Positions 1-7,342 of a DNA stretch of 28,778 nt are shown in pieces. The stretch spans positions 1 to 28,778 of the forward strand of contig CALGLM010000405.1 in NCBI GenBank assembly GCA_937930275.1, in the 5' to 3' direction. Position 1 is the first letter of the stretch; each line of letters starts with the position of its first letter. Origin of the DNA: an uncultured Ignavibacteria bacterium. GTDB taxonomy: Bacteria; Bacteroidota; Ignavibacteria; Ignavibacteriales; Melioribacteraceae. A program made the translations under genes and the position numbers. The notes beneath the pieces were generated by a model, which was not told the origin of the DNA, did no database searches, and saw only the letters and a program-made list of their open reading frames with translations.

Positions 1-853
1 CTAAGCAAAACCAAATGAACCGTATTGGAGTAGTCCGTGGGGAAACGGTCGCCCGGGTTGGCATATTGAGTGTTCTGCAATGAGTACTAAACATTTGGGT
101 GAAACTATTGATATACATGCCGGTGGTAACGACTTAATATTCCCTCATCACGAAAACGAGATTGCTCAAAGCGAGTGCGCAAGTAATAAGCAGTTTGTTA
201 AATACTGGATTCATTTTGGCTTTTTGAATATAAATGATGAAAAGATGTCAAAGTCTTTAGGTAATTTTTTTACGGCAAGGGATATATTAAAAAGTTTTAG
301 TGCAGAATCGATTCGTCTGTTGTTTAATCAATCACACTATGCAAGTCCGTTAAACTTTAAAGCCGAATTACTTGATGCTGCCCAAAAAGGTTTGGAAAAA
401 ATCGGCAATTTAGTTGATAGACTTGATGAAGTAATTGCTAACGGTACGGATTCTAAAAACGGTGCGTTTAATATTCCTCAGTACTATAGCTTATTTGAAC
501 AAGCTATGGATGACGATTTAAATACTCCGAAAGCTGTTGCGGTTATTTTTGATTTTGTTAGAGATGCCAATAAATATATAAGTGAAAACGCAGTAGGGAA
601 AAAAGAAGCTGCAGAGTTAAAAGCATTTATTATGAATACTGCAGAAAATGTTTTAGGTATAGTGCCTACAACATTAAATAATACTAAATCAAGCGAGCTT
701 ACAGAAAAACTAATAGAGTTGTTAATTAAACTTAGAATTGATGCAAAATTGCAAAAAAACTACGCACTTGCCGATACTATACGAAAAGAATTGGAGGCAT
801 TAGGTATTTTACTTCAGGATACAAAATCCGGGACAACATTTAAAGTAAATTAA
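1..853 (+). CDS. cysS: Cysteinyl-tRNA synthetase, 3' part
   Basis: Class I aminoacyl-tRNA synthetase that charges tRNA-Cys in the cytosol. About 282 C-terminal residues are present. The frame is already coding before the first Met at 80: positions 5-79 read AKPNEPYWSSPWG and then GRPGWHIECSAM, a hallmark of the family. The zinc ligands are visible: Cys of HIEC, then His and Glu in FPHHENE. The KMSKS loop follows at about 233-260 and the C-terminal DALR/anticodon-binding region ends the protein. The HIGH motif and N-terminal Rossmann half lie outside the window. The triplet at 2-4 in this frame is TAA. Dropping one A from the run at 7-10 would instead give LSKPNE, so a single-base error or frameshift at the edge is likely. 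Family assignment is secure; whether the gene is intact cannot be judged. Confidence 0.95.
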
Positions 854-857
854 AAAT

Positions 858-1211
858 ATGAGTAAGCCGGTGATAATTTTTGAGATTGCGGGCGTAATAA
901 TAATTGGGTATATTATTCACTTCTTTTTTTTCAATATTTATGAAACAAAAGCGGAATATAAATTATTAAAAAAAGAAAGCGGAATTAATTGTTATATTTT
1001 TGACGTAAAATTAATTAATGCCGTTGGTTATGATATCCCGTTTAGGAAAGCTGAATTTAATTTTGATGTGATTGAAGGGATGCACAATGTAAAAAGCATT
1101 GATAAAGCGGCTAAAACAATTTGTACGTATGATAGAAAAGGCAGTAGAATTACGATAAAAATTAAATGCGAGTATAGTATGGCACAAGAATTATTAACTA
1201 TTGTTAATTAA
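858..1211 (+). CDS. Small membrane-anchored protein of unknown function
   Basis: A 117-residue protein starting four bases after the cysS stop, so probably co-transcribed. Residues 4-27 form one hydrophobic segment rich in Ile and Phe, likely a signal anchor. The remaining ~90 residues alternate polar and hydrophobic residues (for example AEFNFDVIEG and SRITIKIKCEY), which suggests a small beta-rich domain outside the cytoplasmic membrane. Three Cys are present, two of them in the soluble part's second half, with no metal-binding spacing. I do not recognise a family. The gene ends ten bases before the next start. Base composition matches its neighbours and the frame is uninterrupted, which supports a real gene. 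Confidence 0.7.
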   Translation: MSKPVIIFEIAGVIIIGYIIHFFFFNIYETKAEYKLLKKESGINCYIFDVKLINAVGYDIPFRKAEFNFDVIEGMHNVKSIDKAAKTICTYDRKGSRITIKIKCEYSMAQELLTIVN

Positions 1212-1221
1212 GCGAGGCAAT

Positions 1222-1992
1222 ATGAAAAAAAGTTTTGTTCTTATAATGTTTTTATTCGTTTTTTCATCAATATTTGCACAAGGAACGGCGGGTACCGATG
1301 CAAATTATGAATATAGATATTTAATTGACATACCTACTACAGGAGTATTAGAAAAAGGTTTTGTCGGAGTTAGTTTAGATGCAATGCCTTTAGGTGTAAT
1401 AATTACAAAAATTGAAGTTGGCGTTTTTAAGAATTTCAGTTTCGGAATATCTTACGGAGGTTCCAACGTAATAGGGCAAGGCACTATTGATTGGTACAAA
1501 TTACCCGGCGTAAATATTCGTTTTAAAGTACTTGAAGAATCTGACCAGTACCCTGCATTGGCAATCGGATTTGATTCACAAGGTAAAGGAGTCTATTTTA
1601 CCGATCAGAATAGATTTGAGATAAAATCACCGGGCTTTTTTGCAACCGTTTCGCGCAACTTTAAATTTCTTGGTTACTTAAATTTAATAGGCGAGTTAAA
1701 TTATTCTCTTGAAAGAAAAGACGGCGATAAAGATTTAAATTTCGCTTTTGGTTTGGAAAAAACTATAGGAAGTCAATTTTCAGTAATTGCCGAGTATAAT
1801 TTAGGAATTAACGATAATAACGGCGGAGCTTACGGAAACGGTAGCGGTTACCTTAATTTTGGTGCTCGCTTTAGTCCGGGTGGCGGATTCACTTTCGGCG
1901 TAGATTTACGCAACCTTTCGGATAACCGAAAGGTAAATAGCGGCAAAGCAGATAGAGCTATATTTGTGGAGTATATTAAAGCAATATTTTAG
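1222..1992 (+). CDS. Outer-membrane beta-barrel protein, YjbH-like
   Basis: A 256-residue exported protein. The start at 1222 is preferred over an in-frame TTG at 1201 because a GAGG ribosome site lies just upstream and the signal peptide (MKKSFVLIMFLFVFSSIFA, cut before Gln) begins there. The mature part is a series of short amphipathic strands with Gly and aromatic residues, and the last residue is Phe, as expected for an outer-membrane barrel insertion signal. The segment ALAIGFDSQGKG resembles the YjbH/DUF940-like group common in this part of the bacterial tree; that resemblance is from memory. The ligand is unknown. It follows the small membrane protein by ten bases, and a weak hairpin overlaps its stop codon. 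Confidence 0.75.
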   Translation: MKKSFVLIMFLFVFSSIFAQGTAGTDANYEYRYLIDIPTTGVLEKGFVGVSLDAMPLGVIITKIEVGVFKNFSFGISYGGSNVIGQGTIDWYKLPGVNIRFKVLEESDQYPALAIGFDSQGKGVYFTDQNRFEIKSPGFFATVSRNFKFLGYLNLIGELNYSLERKDGDKDLNFAFGLEKTIGSQFSVIAEYNLGINDNNGGAYGNGSGYLNFGARFSPGGGFTFGVDLRNLSDNRKVNSGKADRAIFVEYIKAIF

Positions 1993-2014
1993 TGTATTAT
2001 TTTTTATACACTAA
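1989..2014 (+). terminator. Weak hairpin at the end of the cysS-side operon
   Basis: A perfect 9-bp inverted repeat (1989-1997 with 2006-2014, core TAGTGTAT/ATACACTA) with an 8-base T-rich loop. It overlaps the stop codon at 1990-1992. Only a poor T-tract follows, so it may be a weak terminator or an RNA-stabilising stem. Confidence 0.35.
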
Positions 2015-2064
2015 TGTACTTTTAAAATGACAATTTATAAATAATTCCTTGATTTTAATAGTTA

Positions 2065-2095
2065 TTTACCTATTTATTTTAAGGAATGATTTTTG
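2065..2095 (+). promoter_or_regulatory. Candidate promoter for the lipoprotein operon
   Basis: TTTA at 2065-2068 and GATTTTTG at 2088-2095 are 19 bases apart, one mismatch each from the Bacteroidota boxes TTTG and TAnnTTTG. The arms of an inverted repeat (ATTCCTT 2044-2050, AAGGAAT 2081-2087) flank the upstream box, and the right arm abuts the downstream box. This could be an operator. The predicted start of transcription is near 2100, about 28 bases before the gene. Confidence 0.35.
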
Positions 2096-2127
2096 ATTGT
2101 TATTAAGAAAAGATAATGAGGTGTGCC

Positions 2128-3306
2128 ATGAAACGTTTTTTAGTCCTTATCGTAATCTCTTTAACATTTGCCGGTTGTTATACACGTGTTGCAGTTAAAG
2201 AAGATTTACCGGAATATACTTACTATGATGATTCGGAACAATACGGTAATTATTCTCAACAATACGATTCCGATTCGGCAGCTTATGATACTGTTTATTA
2301 TGATGACTCTTCAAGTGAAGAATATAGGGGATTGGAAGATAGAGTTGTAAATAATTATTATTATGATACTCCGGTTTACGATTTTTTGCCTTGGTACAGA
2401 GTTTCTGTACTATCTCCTTATTACGATCCGTATTATTCTTGGGATTATTTCTGGTACACACATTCATGGTGCTCGCCTCGAGTTTATTTTGACGGATTTT
2501 ATTTTGGTTACTATTGGAGACCATATTATAACGACTACTGGTACACTTGGGATAATTATTATAATTATGGATATTACGGTTACGCATATAATTATAACGG
2601 CGGATATTCAAATTACGGAACACATCCGGGGCATACTCGTAATAATGACGGGGGAAGACGTACAAGAGATAACGGAAGAACCGTTACTAACTCGTTTGGA
2701 AATACAACACGCGAAAATACTTTTACAGGAAGAGAAATATTAAAAGATAGAGAAAAAGTTACAAGAACCGAAGAACAGATAAGAAGATTGAACGATGATA
2801 AAGGAATTCCGACTGATAGACTGAAAAATTCAAAACGGGAGATTAAAATAGATAATGAAACAAACACCCGAAAAATATTTGTAAAAGATAATAACAACAC
2901 TCGTATAATTAGGGATAATGAACCGAAAATCCAAACAAATAGAGAATTTAGAGGATCTAACGATAAAATAGACAATCCGGTTAACAGAGATTCGGGAGTT
3001 AGAAAAAAAATATATATAAAACGTGAAAACGAAGATAGAAGAACGGTTGAAAGAAAAACAGACAGGAATGATTATAACAGAGAATATCAACCGCCGGTAA
3101 ACCAAAACAGAAATAACGATAATAGAAATACAAATAGAAATTACGAACCGCCTGTAAAACAGAATCGTGAAAATCCGCCTACTCGAGAGTACAGAAATCA
3201 AGAGCCACCAAGAAACTATACTCCTCCGGTAAACAATAATAACGGAAATAACTCGAGAGGGAATAACGAAAGTTCAAGAAATTCAGGCACAAGAGAGAGA
3301 AGATAA
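2128..3306 (+). CDS. Tyr-rich then Asn/Arg-rich lipoprotein
   Basis: A 392-residue lipoprotein. The start at 2128 is chosen over an in-frame ATG at 2116 because GAGGTG sits just before it and the signal peptide begins with MKRF. The lipobox is TFAGC. The mature protein has an acidic Tyr/Ser/Asp stretch, then a central block packed with Tyr and Trp (for example YYDPYYSWDYFWY and YGYYGYAYNYNGGY). The C-terminal half is very rich in Asn, Arg and Glu and contains three related PPV units (YQPPVNQNR, YEPPVKQNR, YTPPVNNNN). Low complexity suggests a flexible surface or periplasmic adhesive or cell-wall-contacting protein, but no function is shown. It shares the AGCYT start and an RNNDGGR motif with the next gene, one base downstream. 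Confidence 0.8.
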   Translation: MKRFLVLIVISLTFAGCYTRVAVKEDLPEYTYYDDSEQYGNYSQQYDSDSAAYDTVYYDDSSSEEYRGLEDRVVNNYYYDTPVYDFLPWYRVSVLSPYYDPYYSWDYFWYTHSWCSPRVYFDGFYFGYYWRPYYNDYWYTWDNYYNYGYYGYAYNYNGGYSNYGTHPGHTRNNDGGRRTRDNGRTVTNSFGNTTRENTFTGREILKDREKVTRTEEQIRRLNDDKGIPTDRLKNSKREIKIDNETNTRKIFVKDNNNTRIIRDNEPKIQTNREFRGSNDKIDNPVNRDSGVRKKIYIKRENEDRRTVERKTDRNDYNREYQPPVNQNRNNDNRNTNRNYEPPVKQNRENPPTREYRNQEPPRNYTPPVNNNNGNNSRGNNESSRNSGTRERR

Positions 3307-3307
3307 A

Positions 3308-3871
3308 ATGAAATTTAATATTATTCTTGGGTTTTTATTTACGCTATCAATAGCCGGTTGTTATACGGTTTATCAACATCCTAATGTTGTGCATAAAGAT
3401 GATAACGGCCGAGTTGACTTAATAGAAGTTAGTTACAAAAATAATTGTGCTTCTTGTCATACGGAAAGCGAACTTGAAAGATATAATTATTACGTTAAAA
3501 AAGATATTTACATGACTGCAGAAGACGATACAAACGAAACGGTAAAGTATAACGATGTAGCGTACTACTATAAAATGCCGTGGTGGTATGAAGTGGCATT
3601 TTCAGATATTTATACTCCCGTTAAGTATGATACCGGAATTAATGGTGAAATTTATGACGGAGAAAGCGGCAGAATAGGCGGCGGCGGGTTACCTCCTATC
3701 TATATTCCGACTCCTACACAAGGCGCCGGAGGAACAACAACCACACCGACTAAAACAAGAGATAATTCAGATAGAGATAAAAGAAGTACTGAAAGTAATG
3801 ATAATAATCAAAAATCCAGTAATACACGAAACAATGACGGCGGAAGAAACAACGGAAACGGGAGGAGATAA
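3308..3871 (+). CDS. Lipoprotein with a single CxxCH motif
   Basis: A 187-residue lipoprotein with lipobox SIAGC (Cys18). Residues 47-51 read CASCH, the classic haem c attachment pattern, in a short soluble domain with many Tyr. The C-terminal ~60 residues are low-complexity Thr, Asn, Asp and Arg and end in NGNGRR, echoing the tail of the preceding lipoprotein. A single CxxCH may bind one haem c or a zinc ion; no distal Met or His ligand can be named from the sequence alone. It starts one base after the previous stop, behind a purine-rich ribosome site. Its stop overlaps the next start by one base, so all three genes are likely made together. Confidence 0.75.
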   Translation: MKFNIILGFLFTLSIAGCYTVYQHPNVVHKDDNGRVDLIEVSYKNNCASCHTESELERYNYYVKKDIYMTAEDDTNETVKYNDVAYYYKMPWWYEVAFSDIYTPVKYDTGINGEIYDGESGRIGGGGLPPIYIPTPTQGAGGTTTTPTKTRDNSDRDKRSTESNDNNQKSSNTRNNDGGRNNGNGRR

Positions 3872-5319
3872 TGTTTAAAAACAGAATTTTGACTTTATTG
3901 ATAATATTATTATCTGGAAATATTTATGCCCAAGGTTTAAGTGATGTTGTTAGATTATCGCAACCCGGAATAGGATCGGGTGCAAGAACTGTAGGCATGG
4001 GTAATGCATTTACGGCTGTTGCTGACGATTTTTCGGCGGTTTTTTCAAATCCTGCCGGACTTGGATTAGTTAAAAGATTTGAATTAAGCACAGGTTTTGA
4101 TTTTGGAAAATTTAATAATAATTCATCATTTATCGGTAATTCAACTGATTTTTCACAAAATGCGGCAAACTTTTCTCAAATCGGTTTCGTTTATCCGTTC
4201 CCTACCGTACAAGGTAGTTTATCATTTGCTGCCGGATTTACAAAAGATAAAGATTTTAATAAGGTAATAAAATATAACGGTTTAAATCGAACAAATTCCT
4301 CGATGATACAAGATTTAACTTTACAAGGTGATGATATACCATATGTTCTTGGTTTAAGTTATCCCGTATATAATAGTCAGAATGTTTATTTAAATGATGA
4401 AACATTAATTAACGGAAATTTAAATCAATCTGCAGAAATTACACAAACAGGTAGTCTTAATAGATATTCGTTTGCAGGTTCGGTTGAATTTGCAAAAGGT
4501 GTATTTGTAGGAGCTTCTTTTAATATTTTGGGCGGTACGTTTAATCAAACAAAAGATTATTACGAAGATGACGTACTGGATATGTATGGTGCAACACTTG
4601 AAACTTATCCGGGGGACCCTACAACTCGTTCTTTTGAATATTTTAATTTAAAAGATGAAATTGATTGGGAACTATCAGGGTATAGTTTTAATATGGGTTT
4701 GCTATACACATTAAAAGATATGGTTAGGTTTGGAATGAATATTAAATTCCCTGATGTAATTTCAATAAAAGAAAAATATACTGTTGATGCAAACGCTCGT
4801 TTTGGAAACAGAACATACTATATTGACGGACCCATATCAAGCAAAATAGAATATGAAATTAAAACACCGTTTGAATTTACGACAGGTGCTGCTTACACGG
4901 CAAACAATTTAGTAATATCGGCTCAAGCAACTTTAGTAGATTATACACAATCTACGTTTTCTGACGGTTTAACCGAAACAAAACGTTCTCAAAATAATAG
5001 TTATATTAAAAATGATTTAGTTAGTGTAATAAATTATAACTTAGGAGCGGAATATAATTTTGTACCAATAAATCTTAGAGTACGTGCGGGTTATATGCAA
5101 ATGCCTTCGCCATATAAATCAGATAAAGATTCCAAGTTTAATAAAAAGTTCTATACATTTGGTTTGGGATACCTTTTAGAACAATCGGTAGCTATTGATG
5201 CTGCTTATGTTTACGGTACTTGGTACGATTACGGGTTTGCATATTCTACAGATAATATTGGTTATCAGGAAAAAATAGATTATAACAACTTTATACTAAC
5301 AATTTCTTATAGATTTTAA
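3871..5319 (+). CDS. PorV/FadL-type outer-membrane barrel protein
   Basis: A 482-residue exported protein with signal peptide MFKNRILTLLIILLSGNIYA cut before Gln. Just after it comes GARTVGMGNAFTAVADD followed by FSNPAGLG, the N-terminal signature of the OmpP1/FadL/PorV superfamily. The rest is strand-rich, and the last residues (ISYRF) fit a barrel insertion signal. FadL members carry hydrophobic compounds; PorV-like members help type IX secretion. Nothing here decides between these, and no other type IX secretion gene is in the window. It overlaps the CxxCH lipoprotein gene by one base, so the barrel and the two lipoproteins may form one outer-membrane assembly. Confidence 0.8.
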   Translation: MFKNRILTLLIILLSGNIYAQGLSDVVRLSQPGIGSGARTVGMGNAFTAVADDFSAVFSNPAGLGLVKRFELSTGFDFGKFNNNSSFIGNSTDFSQNAANFSQIGFVYPFPTVQGSLSFAAGFTKDKDFNKVIKYNGLNRTNSSMIQDLTLQGDDIPYVLGLSYPVYNSQNVYLNDETLINGNLNQSAEITQTGSLNRYSFAGSVEFAKGVFVGASFNILGGTFNQTKDYYEDDVLDMYGATLETYPGDPTTRSFEYFNLKDEIDWELSGYSFNMGLLYTLKDMVRFGMNIKFPDVISIKEKYTVDANARFGNRTYYIDGPISSKIEYEIKTPFEFTTGAAYTANNLVISAQATLVDYTQSTFSDGLTETKRSQNNSYIKNDLVSVINYNLGAEYNFVPINLRVRAGYMQMPSPYKSDKDSKFNKKFYTFGLGYLLEQSVAIDAAYVYGTWYDYGFAYSTDNIGYQEKIDYNNFILTISYRF

Positions 5320-5390
5320 TATGTTTTTATGTTAAATTTAAGGTTAAATTAATTGAAAGTGTTAGAAGATTGATTTAATCGGAGTAACAT

Positions 5391-6344
5391 ATTAAAGCAA
5401 AAGTAATAGGAATTGAAAGTAAGGATTTTTACGTACTTAACGATGCAGGTAAAACAATAAGATGCTCGTTAAGGGGGCGTTACAAAAAAGAATTTGAACT
5501 TAAAAGGAACAAACAATCCGTTTTAGATATTGTTTGCGTTGGGGATATTGTTGATTATGAAGATGTAACAGAAGGGGTGGGAGTAATTAATACAATTAAC
5601 GAAAGAAGAAATTATCTTTCGCGAAAAGCACCAAAAATTAAAGGGGCTACTTTTAGAGGGGAAAGATTAGAACAGATTATTGCAAGTAATATAGACTTAT
5701 TTTTTATTGTTTCCAGCGTTGACTCTCCAAAATTTAATAATAAGGTTATTGATAGGTTTTTAGTAATTGCAGAAAGCAGCAATATAAAACCGGTAATAAT
5801 TATAAACAAAAGTGATATTTATTACGATAAAGAAGTTAAATTTTGGGAAAAACTATATAAAAAAATTGGTTATACATTATTTGTTACAAGTGTTGATAAG
5901 GGAAAAAATATTGATAAATTGGCAGATTTAATTAAAGGAAAAACCTCGATTTTTTGGGGCCAATCGGGTGTGGGAAAATCTTCTCTAATTAACAAATTAT
6001 TTCCAAAGTTGGATTTACGAATAGGTGATATTAGTGATTATACAAATAAAGGAAGACACACAACCGTATCCGTAAACCTGTATGTAGGCGAAAATAGCAC
6101 TTGTTTAATAGATACTCCCGGTATTAGAGAGATTGACCCATTCGGAATTAAGAAAGAAGATTTAAGTCATTATTTTATTGAATTTAACGAACATCGATTT
6201 AATTGTAAATTTAATACGTGCACACATAATCATGAACCCGGCTGTGCTATTGATAAAGCTGTAGAAAGCGGAGTAATATCTGCCGAAAGGTATAATAGTT
6301 ATTTAAATTTATTAAATACTATTGAAGATGATATGCTCTTTTAA
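5391..6344 (+). CDS. rsgA: Ribosome small-subunit GTPase RsgA, apparent ATT start
   Basis: Late 30S assembly GTPase. The GTPase is circularly permuted as in the family: NKSD (G4) at ~139, GQSGVGKS (P-loop) at 190-197, RHTT (G2), DTPG (G3) at 241-244, then a zinc site C272-x4-C277-x-H279-x5-C285. The OB-fold lies upstream, and its reading frame is open back to 5391 with strong family similarity (KAKVIGIESKDFYVL, then LRGRY and VGDIVDYE). A stop at 5385-5387 closes the frame. The only codon that lines up with the usual N-terminus and with a GGAG ribosome site (5381-5384) is ATT at 5391. The first usual start codon is GTG at 5577, which would delete the OB-fold. From 5391 the protein is 317 residues, normal for RsgA. 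Confidence 0.93.
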   Translation: MKAKVIGIESKDFYVLNDAGKTIRCSLRGRYKKEFELKRNKQSVLDIVCVGDIVDYEDVTEGVGVINTINERRNYLSRKAPKIKGATFRGERLEQIIASNIDLFFIVSSVDSPKFNNKVIDRFLVIAESSNIKPVIIINKSDIYYDKEVKFWEKLYKKIGYTLFVTSVDKGKNIDKLADLIKGKTSIFWGQSGVGKSSLINKLFPKLDLRIGDISDYTNKGRHTTVSVNLYVGENSTCLIDTPGIREIDPFGIKKEDLSHYFIEFNEHRFNCKFNTCTHNHEPGCAIDKAVESGVISAERYNSYLNLLNTIEDDMLF

Positions 6345-7239
6345 TTTTTTTAAGTTTATCTCCAAGTTTTTCAATAAACTTAGTTACAATTTCATCAGGT
6401 ACTCCGTCAGGATGAATTGACCGGAGTCTCATATCACATTGATCATTTAAATAATCTATTGCATAAAAATTATTATCTTCGGCTAACGTTATTTCTGTCG
6501 AAAAATAATCTAATCCGCTAATTGCGGCAATCTTTTTTGTGATAGAAATTAACTTATGCAAATTGTATTTTTTAATCTCATCGTCTGTTAAAACTTGATA
6601 TAAATCGGTTAAATCATTCCACCATGAAGGTAAAGCTTCGCCAAAAGCCCAAATAATTCTAAACCAGGCTCTTTTCCCTTCTAAATACTGAGGATAAATT
6701 TTTTTTTGAATTAAATATCTATCATCAGGTAATTTGCGTCTTTCTTCAATTACATCAAAAAGTGATTGTGCATTAATTATTACTCCTTCTTTTCCTCCGG
6801 TATAAAAAGCAGGTTTAATTACAAAAGGTTTTCCAATATATTCCCATTCTTTAATGCTAATTACGGTATCTTTTTTTGTTTTTAACGGAGGAAGAATAAT
6901 TGTAAAAGGAACATGTATTTTATGCCTAATTAATAAATTATGCATAATAGCTTTATTTATATACGTAACAACTTTTGAATAAGGATTAATTAAATATGTT
7001 CTTTTTCTTATTAATAAATTTGTTAAGGGAACGAAATCGTAATCTACATCTCCGGCACGGTCAAAATAAGCTAAAAAATGTATTTCTTTATTGCTTAATC
7101 TTTCAATTGTTTCTACTAAGTTGTGCTTTTGTATAATGTACGTAGTAAAACCGCTACTTTGTAGGTTCTTTTCCATCAAATTAACAAAATCGGTATCAAA
7201 TTCCCATTCAAAAGAAATAGCTAAGTCGAATATTTGCAT
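6319..7239 (-). CDS. ATP-grasp (RimK-like) ligase, substrate unknown
   Basis: A 306-residue soluble protein with the ATP-grasp fold. After a divergent N-terminal ~115 residues comes the ATP-binding part: GKPFVIKPAFYTGGKEGV (nucleotide Lys and Gly-rich loop), then YLIQKKIYPQ at the hinge, and near the C-terminus YAIDYLNDQCDMR with the Asp/Asn pair that binds magnesium. Members join a carboxylate to an amine or thiol through an acyl-phosphate; the closest flavour is RimK/peptide-ligase-like. No precursor peptide or partner gene is adjacent. Its 3' end overlaps the rsgA 3' end by 26 bases on the opposite strand. Fold is confident, substrate unknown. Confidence 0.8.
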   Translation of the reverse strand: MQIFDLAISFEWEFDTDFVNLMEKNLQSSGFTTYIIQKHNLVETIERLSNKEIHFLAYFDRAGDVDYDFVPLTNLLIRKRTYLINPYSKVVTYINKAIMHNLLIRHKIHVPFTIILPPLKTKKDTVISIKEWEYIGKPFVIKPAFYTGGKEGVIINAQSLFDVIEERRKLPDDRYLIQKKIYPQYLEGKRAWFRIIWAFGEALPSWWNDLTDLYQVLTDDEIKKYNLHKLISITKKIAAISGLDYFSTEITLAEDNNFYAIDYLNDQCDMRLRSIHPDGVPDEIVTKFIEKLGDKLKKIKRAYHLQ

Positions 7240-7290
7240 TGTTTTATTTAGGCTGTTTTAGAAACAAAATACTATTTTAGTTGTTTTAAC

Positions 7291-7320
7291 CTTGTTATTA
7301 AAGATAAGAAATTATATTTT
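7291..7320 (+). promoter_or_regulatory. Candidate promoter for the TPR-DUF4292-EnvC operon
   Basis: CTTG at 7291-7294 and TATATTTT at 7313-7320, 18 bases apart, each one base off the TTTG and TAnnTTTG boxes. This would put the transcript start near 7325. A perfect TAnnTTTG match (TAATTTTG, 7332-7339) also exists but ends four bases before the start codon. In such AT-rich DNA either may be chance. Confidence 0.3.
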
Positions 7321-7342
7321 TAAATTTAAATTAATTTTGACT

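Noticed and set aside
80..82. ATG at 80 as a real cysS start
   Set aside because: It is the internal Met of HIECSAM; the family sequence runs through it from upstream.
2195..3201. Several open frames on both strands within the Tyr- and Asn-rich lipoprotein gene
   Set aside because: They arise from the strong base bias of repeated TAT, AAT and AGA codons. They lack ribosome sites and domain features, and the lipoprotein frame is the one with a lipobox and tight spacing to its neighbours.
5577..5579. GTG as the start of rsgA
   Set aside because: It lies inside the conserved OB-fold, has no suitable upstream context, and clear RsgA sequence continues 62 codons upstream in the same frame.
7332..7339. 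Perfect TAnnTTTG box almost at the TPR gene start, suggesting a leaderless mRNA
   Set aside because: No matching upstream box at 18-20 bases; the alternative at 7291-7320 gives a normal leader. Kept only as a remark.
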